Source: Thermococcus sp. EP1
GTDB lineage: Archaea > Methanobacteriota_B > Thermococci > Thermococcales > Thermococcaceae
Assembly (NCBI RefSeq): GCF_001317345.1
Contig: NZ_JXCG01000003.1
Coordinates: 1-64,000, forward strand
Direction: 5' to 3'
DNA length: 64,000 nt
Shown: piece after piece, positions 24,910-33,525 of the stretch
Layout of the letters: every line of letters begins with the position of its first letter
How positions within the stretch are numbered: position 1 is the stretch's first letter
The notes under the pieces: model-generated
What the model saw: only the letters and a program-made list of their open reading frames with translations
Told to the model about the DNA's origin: nothing
Database searches by the model: none
Position numbers and translations under genes: made by a program

Positions 24910-25615
24910 CCATACCAAACCCATAACTGGTTTTATCTCCAAATCCATTTTCGTATCCAAATTTTGCTATCTCCTTTGAACCGTAATATCTAAAGACCAT
25001 CAGTGATCCTCTATAGTATGTTTTGCCCACTTTTATTCGTACTGGCTTGAATTTTATGACATCTATGTGAAAATCGGTATCCTCTGGGAGTTTTCCATAT
25101 ATTTCTGAGAATTTTGTGAGCATAATCTTTCTAAGTTTGTCCTGAAATCCAGGACTGTTAGGATATAAATCCCAGATCTTTACCTTATTATCTTCAAATT
25201 TGGCAGTTCTAACAACAATGGGGCTTAGTGTCGAGAAGAGTGTGCCTTCAGATATCTGTGGTTCTCTGAGTATTTCAATATTGACCATCGAAAAGGTAGC
25301 ATTACCCACCTTGAGAATAGGATTTGAGACAAAGCCTTCTGCAATTGCTTTTATGATTTCGGTAAGTGAGGAGGATATATAGAGGGACACGTCATCTGAG
25401 AGGACTTTAATGCCCTCTTCTGGAATAATTTCTCTTTCTCTAATCATTATCCTAGAGAAGGTAAAATAGTCCTTGTATTCTGTTTGCAATATTTCAGCTA
25501 AATCTGGTGCTGCAAGGAATATCTTTTCGAGCAATTGGTCATGAATTTCATCATTGTAGTTGAAGGGAACTATAAGATTCTTATTTTCTGGTTTAAGCTT
25601 GATTTCAATTCTCAT
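24881..25615 (-). CDS. Stand-alone Cas6-like RNA-binding protein, probably non-catalytic
   Basis: A protein of about 244 residues with the tandem ferredoxin-like Cas6 fold. The C-terminal glycine-rich loop is clear (GYENGFGDKTSYGFGMVKV), and FRYYGSKEIAKFGYENGFG aligns with P. furiosus Cas6. Aligning the start by eye, the catalytic His46 of P. furiosus Cas6 falls on Gln44 here, Tyr31 on a leucine, and Lys52 is not clearly kept. His25 in helix 1 might substitute. There are no other cas genes and no repeat array in the window. Thermococcales are known to carry such Cas6 paralogues outside cas operons. ATG at 25613-25615 follows GGAGGGG. Confidence 0.8.
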   Translation of the reverse strand: MRIEIKLKPENKNLIVPFNYNDEIHDQLLEKIFLAAPDLAEILQTEYKDYFTFSRIMIREREIIPEEGIKVLSDDVSLYISSSLTEIIKAIAEGFVSNPILKVGNATFSMVNIEILREPQISEGTLFSTLSPIVVRTAKFEDNKVKIWDLYPNSPGFQDKLRKIMLTKFSEIYGKLPEDTDFHIDVIKFKPVRIKVGKTYYRGSLMVFRYYGSKEIAKFGYENGFGDKTSYGFGMVKVIEEEEQ

Positions 25616-25789
25616 TAATTTCCCCCTCCGCTTCAAATACTATCTTTGCTTTTAGTGTTAATAAGAATTTCGAATGGAAATAGTATCCTCGCTTGTTTTT
25701 TAACAAATTGAAAAGGGCAGATGAAAAAGGAGGTTAAGGGCAAACTTTTTAAAGTCCTTTTATCACCCACTATTGGCTATCTTATAAGG

Positions 25790-25813
25790 GACGGCTGGCT
25801 AGAGCTGGCCGTC
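25790..25813 (+). promoter_or_regulatory. Hairpin in the uS15 leader
   Basis: GACGGCTGGC and GCTGGCCGTC pair as a ten-base stem (two G-U wobbles) around the loop TAGA. It ends 17 bases before the uS15 ATG and just before the CGGGAGGTG ribosome binding site. A TATA-like CTTATAAGG lies directly before it (25781-25789) and another TTTTTAAAG at 25746-25754. Only the upstream one would place the hairpin in the mRNA. Confidence 0.4.
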
Positions 25814-25830
25814 ACCGGGAGGTGTTGTAA

Positions 25831-26286
25831 ATGGCACGGTTACATGCAAGAAAGAGAGGAAAATCTGGATCAAAAAAACCACCGAGGACTGCTCCACCTA
25901 CTTGGGTGGAATATACTGCTGAAGAGGTTGAGAATCTTGTTATCAAACTTAGGAAAGAAGGTTACAGTGCTGCTATGATTGGTACTATTTTGAGAGACCA
26001 GTATGGAATACCTAGTGTTAGGCTTATCACTGGAAAGAAGATAACTCAGATTCTCGATGAAAATGGTCTCGCACCAGAGTTACCAGAGGATTTAATGTTC
26101 CTTATCAGGAAAGCAGTTAAACTAAGGAAGCACTTAGAACAGCACCCCAAGGATCTTCACTCAAGAAGAGGACTTCAACTCACAGAAAGCAAAATCAGAA
26201 GACTTGTTAAGTACTACAGAGGAACTGGAAAGTTACCAGCCAAGTGGAGATATGATCCAGAACAGGCAAAGTTGCTTGTCCGCTGA
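25831..26286 (+). CDS. rps15: 30S ribosomal protein uS15
   Basis: A 151-residue protein with the archaeal/eukaryotic uS15 layout: a basic start ([14 protein letters not shown]), an N-terminal extension [15 protein letters not shown], and the core [20 protein letters not shown] that binds 16S rRNA. The ATG follows a strong GGGAGGTG site. It leads a run of information-processing genes (GAN nuclease, Pcc1, eS1) on the same strand. Confidence 0.97.
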   Translation: MARLHARKRGKSGSKKPPRTAPPTWVEYTAEEVENLVIKLRKEGYSAAMIGTILRDQYGIPSVRLITGKKITQILDENGLAPELPEDLMFLIRKAVKLRKHLEQHPKDLHSRRGLQLTESKIRRLVKYYRGTGKLPAKWRYDPEQAKLLVR

Positions 26287-26314
26287 TTTTTCACCTTTTT
26301 ATTATTAAGGTGAT

Positions 26315-27745
26315 ATGATGGATAAAAATGCGTTCTTAGATAAGGTTAGAGAAGGGGCAGAATTAATAAAAATGCACATTGAGTTAGGGCATACTATACG
26401 TATAATCTCCCATAGAGATGCAGATGGAATTACTGCAGGAGCGATTCTAGCAAAAGCTATAGCAAGGGAAGGCACTAATTTTCACCTAAGCATTGTAAAA
26501 CAACTCAGCGAGGACATAATTAAAGAGCTGGCTGAAGAGAATCAAAAGATATATGTTTTCAGTGACTTGGGAAGTGGATCTATAAGCCTAATTGAGAAGT
26601 ATCTAGCAGATGCCACAGTAGTGATAGCTGATCATCATCCCCCTGAAGATGGAGAGATTGAGCAGGAGAATCATGTTCTTGTGAATCCTACACAATTTGG
26701 GGCGGATAGTGTTAGGGATTTGAGTGGCTCGGGCGTTGCTTACTTCATTGCGAAGGCATTAAATGAAAAGAACGCGGACTTGAGTTACTTAGCTCTAGTT
26801 GGTGCAGTTGGAGATATGCAAGAAGTAGATGGTCAGTTTCATGGGATGAACATTGAGATAATAGAGGATGCAAAAGAGCTCGATCTTATAGAAGTACAGA
26901 AGGAGATAAGACTTTTTGGAAGGGAAACAAGAACATTATCTCAAATGCTCGCTTACGCGTCAAATCCAGAACTTCCAGGGATAACAGGAGATATAAGGAA
27001 TGCTATAGAGTTCCTCCGAAGCAAGGGATTTGATCCAGATATGAATTACTGGCAACTTAAAGAGGAAGAGAAAAGGAGACTTCATGATGTACTAGTCATC
27101 CATCTAATTAAAAACAACGCTTCTAAAGAAGACATCGATAGGCTCATAGGGGATGTAATCCTTATTAAAAAATATCCCGAAGGGGATCCACGGCACGAGG
27201 CAAGAGAATTTGCCACACTACTAAATGCAACTGGGAGACTTAACATGGGCACGCTTGGTGTTGCTATATGCTTAGGAGACGAAAAAGCATTCAAAGATGC
27301 CTTAAAACTTGTAGATGAGTACAAAAGAGAGCAAATAGAGATGAGACGATATCTTATTCAAAATTGGAACAGTGCAATTGAGAAAGATCATGCTTATGTT
27401 TTCTACGCTGGAAAGAACATTAAAGACACTATGGTTGGGATAGCAGCCACTATGGCAATAAATGCCCAGTTAGCTAAAGCTGAAAAACCGGTGATAGTTT
27501 TAGCAGATAGTGAGGAAGATGGACTTATTAAGGGATCTGCTAGAACCACAAAGAAGGGCATTGAAAAGGGGTATGATCTTGGAGAAGCCCTAAGAAAAGC
27601 TGCAGAAGTGCTTGGAGGAGAAGGCGGAGGTCATGCTATAGCAGCAGGGATAAGGATACCAAAAGATAGGCTTGATGAGTTTACAGAGCTTATAGATAAA
27701 CTTCTTGGAGAGCAGAATTCACGTGGTGAAAAGAATGAAAATTAG
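26315..27745 (+). CDS. GINS-associated RecJ-like DHH exonuclease (GAN)
   Basis: A 476-residue DHH-family phosphoesterase. The DHH domain has [22 protein letters not shown] and [10 protein letters not shown]; the C-terminal DHHA1 domain ends in [12 protein letters not shown]. Thermococcales GAN is a 5'-3' single-strand DNA exonuclease that binds the GINS complex and resembles Cdc45 in the replisome. The sequence agrees with that family in length and motifs. ATG codons at 26315 and 26318 both follow AAGGTGAT. It overlaps the Pcc1 gene by 11 bases. Confidence 0.9.
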   Translation: MMDKNAFLDKVREGAELIKMHIELGHTIRIISHRDADGITAGAILAKAIAREGTNFHLSIVKQLSEDIIKELAEENQKIYVFSDLGSGSISLIEKYLADATVVIADHHPPEDGEIEQENHVLVNPTQFGADSVRDLSGSGVAYFIAKALNEKNADLSYLALVGAVGDMQEVDGQFHGMNIEIIEDAKELDLIEVQKEIRLFGRETRTLSQMLAYASNPELPGITGDIRNAIEFLRSKGFDPDMNYWQLKEEEKRRLHDVLVIHLIKNNASKEDIDRLIGDVILIKKYPEGDPRHEAREFATLLNATGRLNMGTLGVAICLGDEKAFKDALKLVDEYKREQIEMRRYLIQNWNSAIEKDHAYVFYAGKNIKDTMVGIAATMAINAQLAKAEKPVIVLADSEEDGLIKGSARTTKKGIEKGYDLGEALRKAAEVLGGEGGGHAIAAGIRIPKDRLDEFTELIDKLLGEQNSRGEKNEN

Positions 27746-27980
27746 TGCTAGGGCTGAGATAGTATGGGAATACGAAAATGAGAATGTAGCCCGAGCTATA
27801 GCTGAGGCAGTTGATGTTGATAATTTGGATTTACCAGAAAACTTTAAATTTAAAACTTACTGGAAAGATGGTAGAGTCATAACAAAAGTTAAATACCTTG
27901 GTGAGATTGAAAGCTTGATAGTGGCGCTGGATGATTTGGTATTTTCAATCAAGATCGCTGAGGATGTCATAAAGAAGTGA
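27735..27980 (+). CDS. pcc1: KEOPS complex subunit Pcc1
   Basis: An 81-residue protein of the Pcc1/CTAG family: an N-terminal [20 protein letters not shown], then [18 protein letters not shown] and a C-terminal [20 protein letters not shown], which forms the dimer helix. KEOPS makes threonylcarbamoyl-adenosine 37 in ANN-decoding tRNAs. The ATG at 27735 follows GTGGTGA; an earlier in-frame ATG at 27705 is within the GAN gene. Confidence 0.88.
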   Translation: MKISARAEIVWEYENENVARAIAEAVDVDNLDLPENFKFKTYWKDGRVITKVKYLGEIESLIVALDDLVFSIKIAEDVIKK

Positions 27981-27995
27981 ATTGGAGGTGTTAAG

Positions 27996-28598
27996 ATGCC
28001 AAGAATTAATCCGAGAAAGAGAGCTGCTGCCGCAAAGGATAAGTGGAAGCTTAAGGACTGGTATATAGTATACGCTCCAGAGTTTTTTGGAAACGTTGAA
28101 ATAGGACTCACTCCTGCAGCGGATCCTGAAAAGGTTAAAGGTAGGGTTATTGAAACCACATTGAAAGATGTGACAGGAGACTTCACAAAGGGTCATGTTA
28201 AACTTTACTTCCAAATACATGATGTTAAGGGTCAGAATGCATACACCAAGTTCAAGGGACACAAACTCTCTAGAAGCTATATAAGGAGCCTTGTAAGAAG
28301 AAGAACTACAAGAATAGATGGAATATTCAATGTCACCACTAAAGATGGGTACAGACTCAGAGTCATGGGGATGGTCATTGCCATAAGAAGAATTCAGACC
28401 AGTCAGGAAAGAGCAATTAGAGACATTATGGAGAATATAATCCGCAAAAAGGCTGAGGAACTTAACTTTACTGAATTTATCTTAGAAGCAGTTACTGGTA
28501 GAATGGGTGCTGAATTGGCAAGAGAAGCAAAGAAGATATATCCACTTAAAAGAGCTGAGATAAGAAAGATAAAGGTTCTTGCTGAACCAGAAGCATGA
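27996..28598 (+). CDS. rps1e: 30S ribosomal protein eS1 (S3Ae)
   Basis: A 200-residue protein of the eS1/S3Ae family, with the basic start [39 protein letters not shown] in the middle and [14 protein letters not shown] near the end. It follows Pcc1 with a GGAGGTG site and is probably in the same transcription unit. A T-rich stretch after its stop (28601-28618) could terminate transcription. Confidence 0.96.
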   Translation: MPRINPRKRAAAAKDKWKLKDWYIVYAPEFFGNVEIGLTPAADPEKVKGRVIETTLKDVTGDFTKGHVKLYFQIHDVKGQNAYTKFKGHKLSRSYIRSLVRRRTTRIDGIFNVTTKDGYRLRVMGMVIAIRRIQTSQERAIRDIMENIIRKKAEELNFTEFILEAVTGRMGAELAREAKKIYPLKRAEIRKIKVLAEPEA

Positions 28599-28634
28599 CT
28601 ATTTTTCTTTTCTCTTAGCTTTTTGGTGGGATCT

Positions 28635-29693
28635 ATGAAATTTTTGATTAAAACTCAAAAGGATATGGAAGCAGTAGCTGCAAATTATATTAAAGATCTT
28701 CTTGATGAGACTGAAATATGGGTAACTCCTCAAGGTTATTCGGGTTTAGTTCTTGTTGATACTAAAGACCCAAAGGCCGAAGAAAAGTTTTTTGAAATTC
28801 CTGAGATTGAAAGGATTATTCCAGTTCTTTTTGAAGTTCCAGCAAGCCTTGATGCAATAGTAAGTGTAGCTGAAGAAATTGCAGACTATATAAGCGAAGA
28901 AGAAACCTTTGCAGTAAAAACAAAAAGAAGAGGAAAGCATGAGTTCTCAAGTATAGATGTAAATATTACTCTGGGTGAAAAAATTAGAGAACTTACGAAC
29001 GCAGCAGTTGACCTGTCTTTTCCGGACAAGACAGTTCTTGTAGAGATTATAGGTGAGAGAGCTTACATTTCCATTGCTGGAAAAGAAGAGTGGAAGAAAT
29101 TCACCCCTGAAAAGATTAATGCAAGAAAGCTGTTCAAGAAGGTTACTATAGTGCAAATGCCTTATTGGGGAGACTATAAGGCATGTAAAAACTTTGGTGA
29201 AAAAATTGGCAGAGCTGTTCAGGCCTTTGAAGTTAAAGAGCTAATAATTGCACCTAAAGAAAAAATGAATGCCTATGAATTGATGGAATTTATAAAAGGT
29301 ATTAGAACAGGCCAAGAGTCGAGGTATCAAATTCAGAAGGAAGCTTATCCTTGGAAAGTTGAGAAAGTCCCAATTAGTGTTTGGGATCTTTATCAAGTTA
29401 TAAGAGATAAAAGAAGGAATAAACGGCTTCTTATAATAACAGACCCCAAAGGGAATACTATTCCCGAAGTGAAGGAAAATCTTACGAAGGATTTGTATTA
29501 TGCTAAGGAGGTTGTTGTTTTCATAGGGTCAAGAGAAGGTATTCCAAGAGGCCTTTTTAGGTATGCTGACTATGTGCTTGACTTGGCTCCATACATGACG
29601 TTTGCAACAGAACATGGGATCCCTGCAGTTTTAATAGCTCTTTGGACTATTTACGAAGAAGAACTCAGGAAAAAAGGAATTAAAGAGGAATAG
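28635..29693 (+). CDS. THUMP-domain protein with SPOUT-like C-terminus (COG1818)
   Basis: A protein of about 352 residues. The N-terminal half (about 1-165) looks like an N-terminal ferredoxin-like plus THUMP domain (VKTKRRGKHEFSS, DLSFPDKTVLVEIIGERAYI), which binds structured RNA such as tRNA. The C-terminal half (VVVFIGSREGIPRGLFRYAD, then EHGIPAVLIALW) looks like the cofactor knot of a SPOUT methyltransferase. It is probably an RNA modification enzyme; the target is unknown to me. ATG 28635 follows GGTGGGAT. Confidence 0.75.
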   Translation: MKFLIKTQKDMEAVAANYIKDLLDETEIWVTPQGYSGLVLVDTKDPKAEEKFFEIPEIERIIPVLFEVPASLDAIVSVAEEIADYISEEETFAVKTKRRGKHEFSSIDVNITLGEKIRELTNAAVDLSFPDKTVLVEIIGERAYISIAGKEEWKKFTPEKINARKLFKKVTIVQMPYWGDYKACKNFGEKIGRAVQAFEVKELIIAPKEKMNAYELMEFIKGIRTGQESRYQIQKEAYPWKVEKVPISVWDLYQVIRDKRRNKRLLIITDPKGNTIPEVKENLTKDLYYAKEVVVFIGSREGIPRGLFRYADYVLDLAPYMTFATEHGIPAVLIALWTIYEEELRKKGIKEE

Positions 29694-29747
29694 GCTCAGG
29701 CCCTAAGGTCTTCATCACAGATCAGTAATCCGCCATCTCATCACAGC
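29694..29747 (-). ncRNA. C/D box sRNA
   Basis: On the minus strand this spacer reads as a complete archaeal C/D box guide RNA: box C GTGATGA (29744-29738), guide GATGGCGGATTA, box D' CTGA (29725-29722), spacer TCTG, box C' TGATGA (29717-29712), guide AGACCTTAGGGC, box D CTGA (29699-29696), with short GC terminal ends. Both guides are 12 bases, the usual archaeal length. By the D+5 rule the D' guide would direct 2'-O-methylation at the C in UAAUC-CGCC and the D guide at the U in GCCCU-AAGG. The 5' end overlaps the end of the DUF92 gene, and the TGA stop of that gene is inside box C. Confidence 0.9.
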
Positions 29748-30448
29748 AAGAGAGAGAAGATCAAAGCTCCAGCAAGTCCTCCAAGGAAGGTTGCTAAAAA
29801 GTTTGTATGGTGATTGTTCACCAAGCCTCTTTTTTCTAGTGTGGCCCCAATAATGCTATCGATATTGCATCCCAAGAATCCACCCAAAGTTATCGCAGTA
29901 AGCATTTCAATCCACTTATTGCTTAAGGGAATGGCAAACAGGCCTATGACGAATGCCCCTGCTATTGCAACTGCTTCACCCTGTAGGGATATAGCACCTT
30001 CCTCTCCTGGTAGTGCTGGTTCGAGCGTTGTTATAATTCTTGGAGCTTTCCCCCAGATTTTTCCCAGTTCGCTGGCTAGGGTATCTGCATTTGCAGTAGC
30101 TATTGCCGAAAATGTGGCAGTCCAAAAAATGTCCTGCCTTGTGTAATATTCTATAAGCAGAAATATTAATGCAGCTAAACCGTTCCCAAAAACATTCTCC
30201 CAGCTTCTAATTCCCTTGCCTTCTTGTGCAATTCCATTTCTGATTTTTTCAGAAAAGTGATACTTGGTAGCTAGAATTCCAAGTATTACAAAGGCTAAGA
30301 GGGCAAGAAATGGATATACTCCCCCTAATCCTAAGGTTAGGATCCCTAAGAAAGTGGCAGCTAATGCGCCTTTATTGTCCAATGCTCTCAGTTTATATGC
30401 CATAATTCCAAGTGTTCCCACTAGTGTTACGCTGAGTATGATGTTCAT
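29741..30448 (-). CDS. DUF92 family membrane protein
   Basis: A protein of about 235 residues with six or seven helices of the DUF92 (TIGR00297) family, related to phytol/dolichol kinase-like membrane proteins. Family motifs are GALAATFLGI, the ANADTLASELGKIWG segment, and GCNIDSIIGATLEKRG near the end. Function is unknown; a lipid-phosphate kinase role is only suggested by relatives. ATG 30446-30448 follows GGTGACAG. Its stop codon lies inside a C/D sRNA. Confidence 0.8.
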   Translation of the reverse strand: MNIILSVTLVGTLGIMAYKLRALDNKGALAATFLGILTLGLGGVYPFLALLAFVILGILATKYHFSEKIRNGIAQEGKGIRSWENVFGNGLAALIFLLIEYYTRQDIFWTATFSAIATANADTLASELGKIWGKAPRIITTLEPALPGEEGAISLQGEAVAIAGAFVIGLFAIPLSNKWIEMLTAITLGGFLGCNIDSIIGATLEKRGLVNNHHTNFLATFLGGLAGALIFSLLL

Positions 30449-30540
30449 TGCTGTCACCATTGAAATTTACTGTTTGGGTTCTTGTCTCTTTTTTGTTTTA
30501 TTAGTCTTTCCTTCACTTATTGCCGAAAAAGAGAAAGGGT

Positions 30541-30990
30541 TTAGACGAGCTCAAATTTAACAATGTCTGTTACAAAACTCATGTCCATACCTTCTAATCC
30601 TTCAACTTTTTTAGAGAGTTCATGGATTTTTCTTTCGATTTCTTTCATATTCTTCGGAGCTACTAAGTGAACTATTAACTGGTGATATCCAATAGCCCTC
30701 TGAATGACTTTTACCTCTTCATCCTCTTTTAAGGTCTCAATTATTTTCTCAATTGGAGCTCCAGGTTTTAAGGAAATACCGATAGCCACGTAAATATAAC
30801 CTAGCCTGTCAAAATCTGGTATTATAGTGTATTTCTTTATTACTCCTTCCCTTTCGAGCCTCTCTAGTCGTCTAGAAACCCTTTGTCTTGTCGTATTCAG
30901 AAGTTCTGCAAGCTGTCTATAATTAATCCTGGCGTTTTTAGCTAATACACTCATAATTTGTAAATCAAATTTGTCAATTTTGTTTTTCAT
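30541..30990 (-). CDS. Lrp/AsnC family transcription regulator
   Basis: A 149-residue regulator with an N-terminal HTH (DKFDLQIMSVLAKNARINYR, then TTRQRVSRRLERLEREG) and a C-terminal RAM/ligand domain (YVAIGISLKPGA, HQLIVHLVAPKNMKE). Such proteins bind as dimers or octamers and sense amino acids or other small molecules. Start chosen at MKNKIDKFD. The AT-rich spacer 30991-31108 carries its own probable TATA sequence (TATATAAATAT near 31022-31036). Confidence 0.88.
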   Translation of the reverse strand: MKNKIDKFDLQIMSVLAKNARINYRQLAELLNTTRQRVSRRLERLEREGVIKKYTIIPDFDRLGYIYVAIGISLKPGAPIEKIIETLKEDEEVKVIQRAIGYHQLIVHLVAPKNMKEIERKIHELSKKVEGLEGMDMSFVTDIVKFELV

Positions 30991-31108
30991 GTACAAGTCA
31001 CCTTATACTTTTTAGATGGCGATTTATATAAATATTTCGAAAATTACTAACATGATGATCTGTAGTTTTATAACATTATCAGTAAAAGGTTATGTCTTCT
31101 GAATAATA

Positions 31109-31411
31109 TTATGTAATTGGAGATTTCCATCTTTTTCTATCTCGAGATGAATACTTAGAAATTGTTTTGCGGAGAGCTTTTTCTGCATCAATATTATAGT
31201 AGTTTGCAATGCATAAAAGAGCAAATAAGACGTCTCCGATTTCTTCTACAATTTGAGCTGGTTCTTTTTGATCTTTTATCCCCTCCGCTTTTAATATCTC
31301 CCGAGATAATTCTCCCAGTTCCTCAATAAGCGCAGTTAGCATTGCAAAAGGTTCCCAATATCCCCCAAATTTTTTTATGAGCTCATCAACTTCCTTTTGG
31401 ATACTCATCAT
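31109..31411 (-). CDS. MazG-like nucleotide pyrophosphohydrolase
   Basis: A 100-residue all-alpha NTP pyrophosphatase of the MazG family. The metal-binding motif EELGELSREI and the later EIGDVLFALLCIANYY (EExxE and ExxD) are both present. It hydrolyses NTPs or dNTPs to monophosphates and may clean up damaged nucleotides. The window does not show the substrate. Confidence 0.85.
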   Translation of the reverse strand: MMSIQKEVDELIKKFGGYWEPFAMLTALIEELGELSREILKAEGIKDQKEPAQIVEEIGDVLFALLCIANYYNIDAEKALRKTISKYSSRDRKRWKSPIT

Positions 31412-31438
31412 GTTTCATCACCAAAAAATAGAAATTGG

Positions 31439-31816
31439 CTAAAAGAGCTCTTTTTCCAATACAGAGAGATATTTTTTAAGTTCTTCCATGTTTGTTTTAT
31501 AGAATCTTAACTTGCCCTCTCGTCGTTCATGTAAAAGGTTCATGCTCTTTAGAGTTCTTAAATGATGGCTTATGAGTGTTTGGTCTTGATTTAGTGCCTT
31601 TGCTATTAAACAGACACACATCCATCTGTTTTTGAGCATCTTTATTATCCCGGCTCTTATTGGGTTTGACAGAACCTTAATAAATTCCATAAGTTTAGGG
31701 GACAACTCTGTCTCTACTTCTTCTTCTAGGTCAAGTATTTCACATGAGGCCAGACACTTCTGAACCGTTTTTCTCTGTTTTTCGTTAAGTCCTTCAAGAA
31801 GTTCCCTCACCTTCAT
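31439..31816 (-). CDS. ArsR-family winged-helix regulator
   Basis: A protein of about 125 residues. The HTH core is LSNPIRAGIIKMLKNRWMCV, LNQDQTLISHHLRTLKSM and a wing KLRFYKT. The Cys-Val-Cys in MCVCLIAKAL matches the metal/redox site of SmtB/ArsR proteins, and the N-terminus adds a CLASC (CxxxC) pair, so metal or thiol sensing is plausible. It is not SurR, which is longer and has a different CxxC. ATG 31814-31816 follows GGTGATTA; the upstream extension is unlikely. Confidence 0.82.
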   Translation of the reverse strand: MKVRELLEGLNEKQRKTVQKCLASCEILDLEEEVETELSPKLMEFIKVLSNPIRAGIIKMLKNRWMCVCLIAKALNQDQTLISHHLRTLKSMNLLHERREGKLRFYKTNMEELKKYLSVLEKELF

Positions 31817-31877
31817 TTTAATCACCAGATATTTTAAAGAACTCCCATTTATAAAAATTTTCATATGAATGAAACCC

Positions 31878-32246
31878 CTAATCAATAATCTCTATTTCTA
31901 TTTCCACACCCTCACTATTGTAAGCTTTCACACTCCACTCTTTGAAGGGATATGAGATTATCACATGAACTCCACCAAATTTAGAGAAAAACTTCTTATC
32001 GGCTTGTGATGGTCGTGAGGAAGGGCCGGGATGAGAGTGAACAGTTCCTTTTATATTTTCGTCATGAGGAAGGAGCCAGGTATCAAAGTAAATTGATTCT
32101 TTTCCAAAGTATCCTTTTGGGATTATCAAGACCTCTTCAAAAATACCGTCTTTTTCTCTTAGAAATCCCCCAAATTCATTAGGATAAAAGTCTCTTGCCA
32201 GCTGGAGAAGATATTGGAGAAGATCTCTTCTAATCTTTATTCTCAT
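31878..32246 (-). CDS. JAMM/MPN+ metalloprotease (desampylase-like)
   Basis: A 122-residue JAB1/MPN/Mov34 zinc protease. The active site is complete: Glu24 (EFGGFL), His70 and His72 (HSHP), Ser80 and Asp83 (PSQAD). Small archaeal JAMM proteins of this size cleave isopeptide-linked ubiquitin-like SAMPs and release them from targets. The gene overlaps its upstream neighbour by 17 bases, suggesting co-expression. Confidence 0.88.
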   Translation of the reverse strand: MRIKIRRDLLQYLLQLARDFYPNEFGGFLREKDGIFEEVLIIPKGYFGKESIYFDTWLLPHDENIKGTVHSHPGPSSRPSQADKKFFSKFGGVHVIISYPFKEWSVKAYNSEGVEIEIEIID

Positions 32247-32844
32247 TTTTCTTTTCCTCCAGCATGTCTAAGGGGGAGTATAAGACGTATCCTTGTTTTC
32301 CTCTGACTAACTGGCAAGCTTTATCGACTTCTTTTTTTATCCCTATCCACAACTCAGGATAGTCTCGCTTAAACTCCTCAAAAAGGGCCTTTAATTTTTC
32401 TTTATACCTTATTATCTCGCTGTTGTTTCGAAGTTCTTCAGGATCTTTGTCTTTAAGCTCTTTTTCAGCAATGTATGTTCCCAAATAGGCTGCTGGAAAT
32501 CTTGAGACGGGGAATACTAAAAAGAGAGCTAAATTGAGGGGGGTTGGTTCATATTCGCTTATTGTATTGAACCCTTTTCCTAGAACTCCATATCTTTTGG
32601 GGATGAGTCTTTTTCTTGAAAAAATAACACTCTTTTTTAGAAACCGTTTTTTCAGCTCTAGGCTTATGTATCCTTCATGCAGAAGTTCTGCTATCGTGGC
32701 TCCTACTATGGAGTATGCAACATCATATCCATCGTATCGTTTCTGCCATTTGAAGTACTTGGCCCCTTTTCTAATTGAGGGGTTTTCTTTGGCGAAGTCT
32801 TCTAGGAATAATAGCACAGCAATTGCTGGACTCACTTCATCCAT
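32230..32844 (-). CDS. Conserved hypothetical protein, unknown function
   Basis: A 204-residue soluble protein that I do not recognise. It has a hydrophobic middle (PTPLNLALFLVFPVSRFPAA) and a Lys/Glu-rich helical C-terminus ending EEKKNENKD. There are no cysteine clusters, P-loop or HTH that I can identify. It overlaps the JAMM protease gene by 17 bases on the same strand, so the two are probably translated together; a link to ubiquitin-like modification is only a guess. Confidence 0.6.
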   Translation of the reverse strand: MDEVSPAIAVLLFLEDFAKENPSIRKGAKYFKWQKRYDGYDVAYSIVGATIAELLHEGYISLELKKRFLKKSVIFSRKRLIPKRYGVLGKGFNTISEYEPTPLNLALFLVFPVSRFPAAYLGTYIAEKELKDKDPEELRNNSEIIRYKEKLKALFEEFKRDYPELWIGIKKEVDKACQLVRGKQGYVLYSPLDMLEEKKNENKD

Positions 32845-32931
32845 TTTTCATCCCATATTTTATCTCCATTTTGCAATTATTAAATATATCTCTTGGGAAT
32901 CTTTTTAAATGCCCTCCTTTATAGGTAGAAT

Positions 32932-33525
32932 ATGCGTGCCTATGTGTTAGCTTTTCCAGAGAGAAGATGGGAGAACTATTTACTTCCAATAAATGAGGAA
33001 CCAGTAGTAAAAATAGTTGAGAGGAGATTATTGACAGCAAAACGAATTGATGAAGTTATTACGATAGTTAGGAAAGATCGGTTAAAGAAATTCTCCCTTC
33101 ATATATCAAGGCCAGAGGGAATAAATGCGAGAAATAAACTTGAGGCTCTCTATAAAGTTTTGCCTTTCTCAGGAGATATCTTTCTTATTGAGGGAAACAT
33201 GCCTTTGGTAATGCCTTTTTTGGTAAATTACCTCTCTACCCTATTTTATGAGTCAGACAGTGAAGCTTTAATACCATCATGGGCTAGTGGGGAGCTCGAA
33301 ATAACTCATGCTTTCTATGATGCAAGAGCTCTAAAAAAGGCGATTGAGATTTGTTTAGCTGAGAATGAGAGGCGATTGGGTTGTATTGCAAAATATCTTG
33401 ATTATAAGAGAAGTAGTATAGAAGAACTTAGCAAAAGGAATCCTAAAGTTACACTAAGCTTTTTTAAAATCAGAAATTCGTTTGACTTGGTATTTGTAAA
33501 AGAAAATTTAAAGAGAGGTTTCTAG
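32932..33525 (+). CDS. MobA-like nucleotidyltransferase-fold protein
   Basis: A 197-residue protein. The N-terminus (YVLAFPERRWENYLLPINEE, then PVVKIVERRLL) resembles MobA-like NTP transferases, and a later acidic FLIEGNMPLV may replace the usual metal-binding part. The GGxxxRMG nucleotide loop of active MobA proteins is not visible, so the enzyme may be diverged or inactive. Its last four bases overlap the convergent bioY gene. Confidence 0.55.
   Translation: MRAYVLAFPERRWENYLLPINEEPVVKIVERRLLTAKRIDEVITIVRKDRLKKFSLHISRPEGINARNKLEALYKVLPFSGDIFLIEGNMPLVMPFLVNYLSTLFYESDSEALIPSWASGELEITHAFYDARALKKAIEICLAENERRLGCIAKYLDYKRSSIEELSKRNPKVTLSFFKIRNSFDLVFVKENLKRGF

Noticed and set aside
24881-25615. 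A CRISPR-Cas locus around the Cas6-like gene
   Set aside because: No repeat array and no other cas gene was found in the window.
31050-31103. A second C/D box sRNA starting at TGATGA
   Set aside because: Only a box C and a distant CTGA are present. No convincing C'/D' boxes or terminal stem, and the stretch is AT-rich.
31439-31816. The ArsR-like gene as SurR
   Set aside because: It is about 125 residues with a Cys-Val-Cys near the HTH. SurR is about 230 residues with a different N-terminal CxxC.
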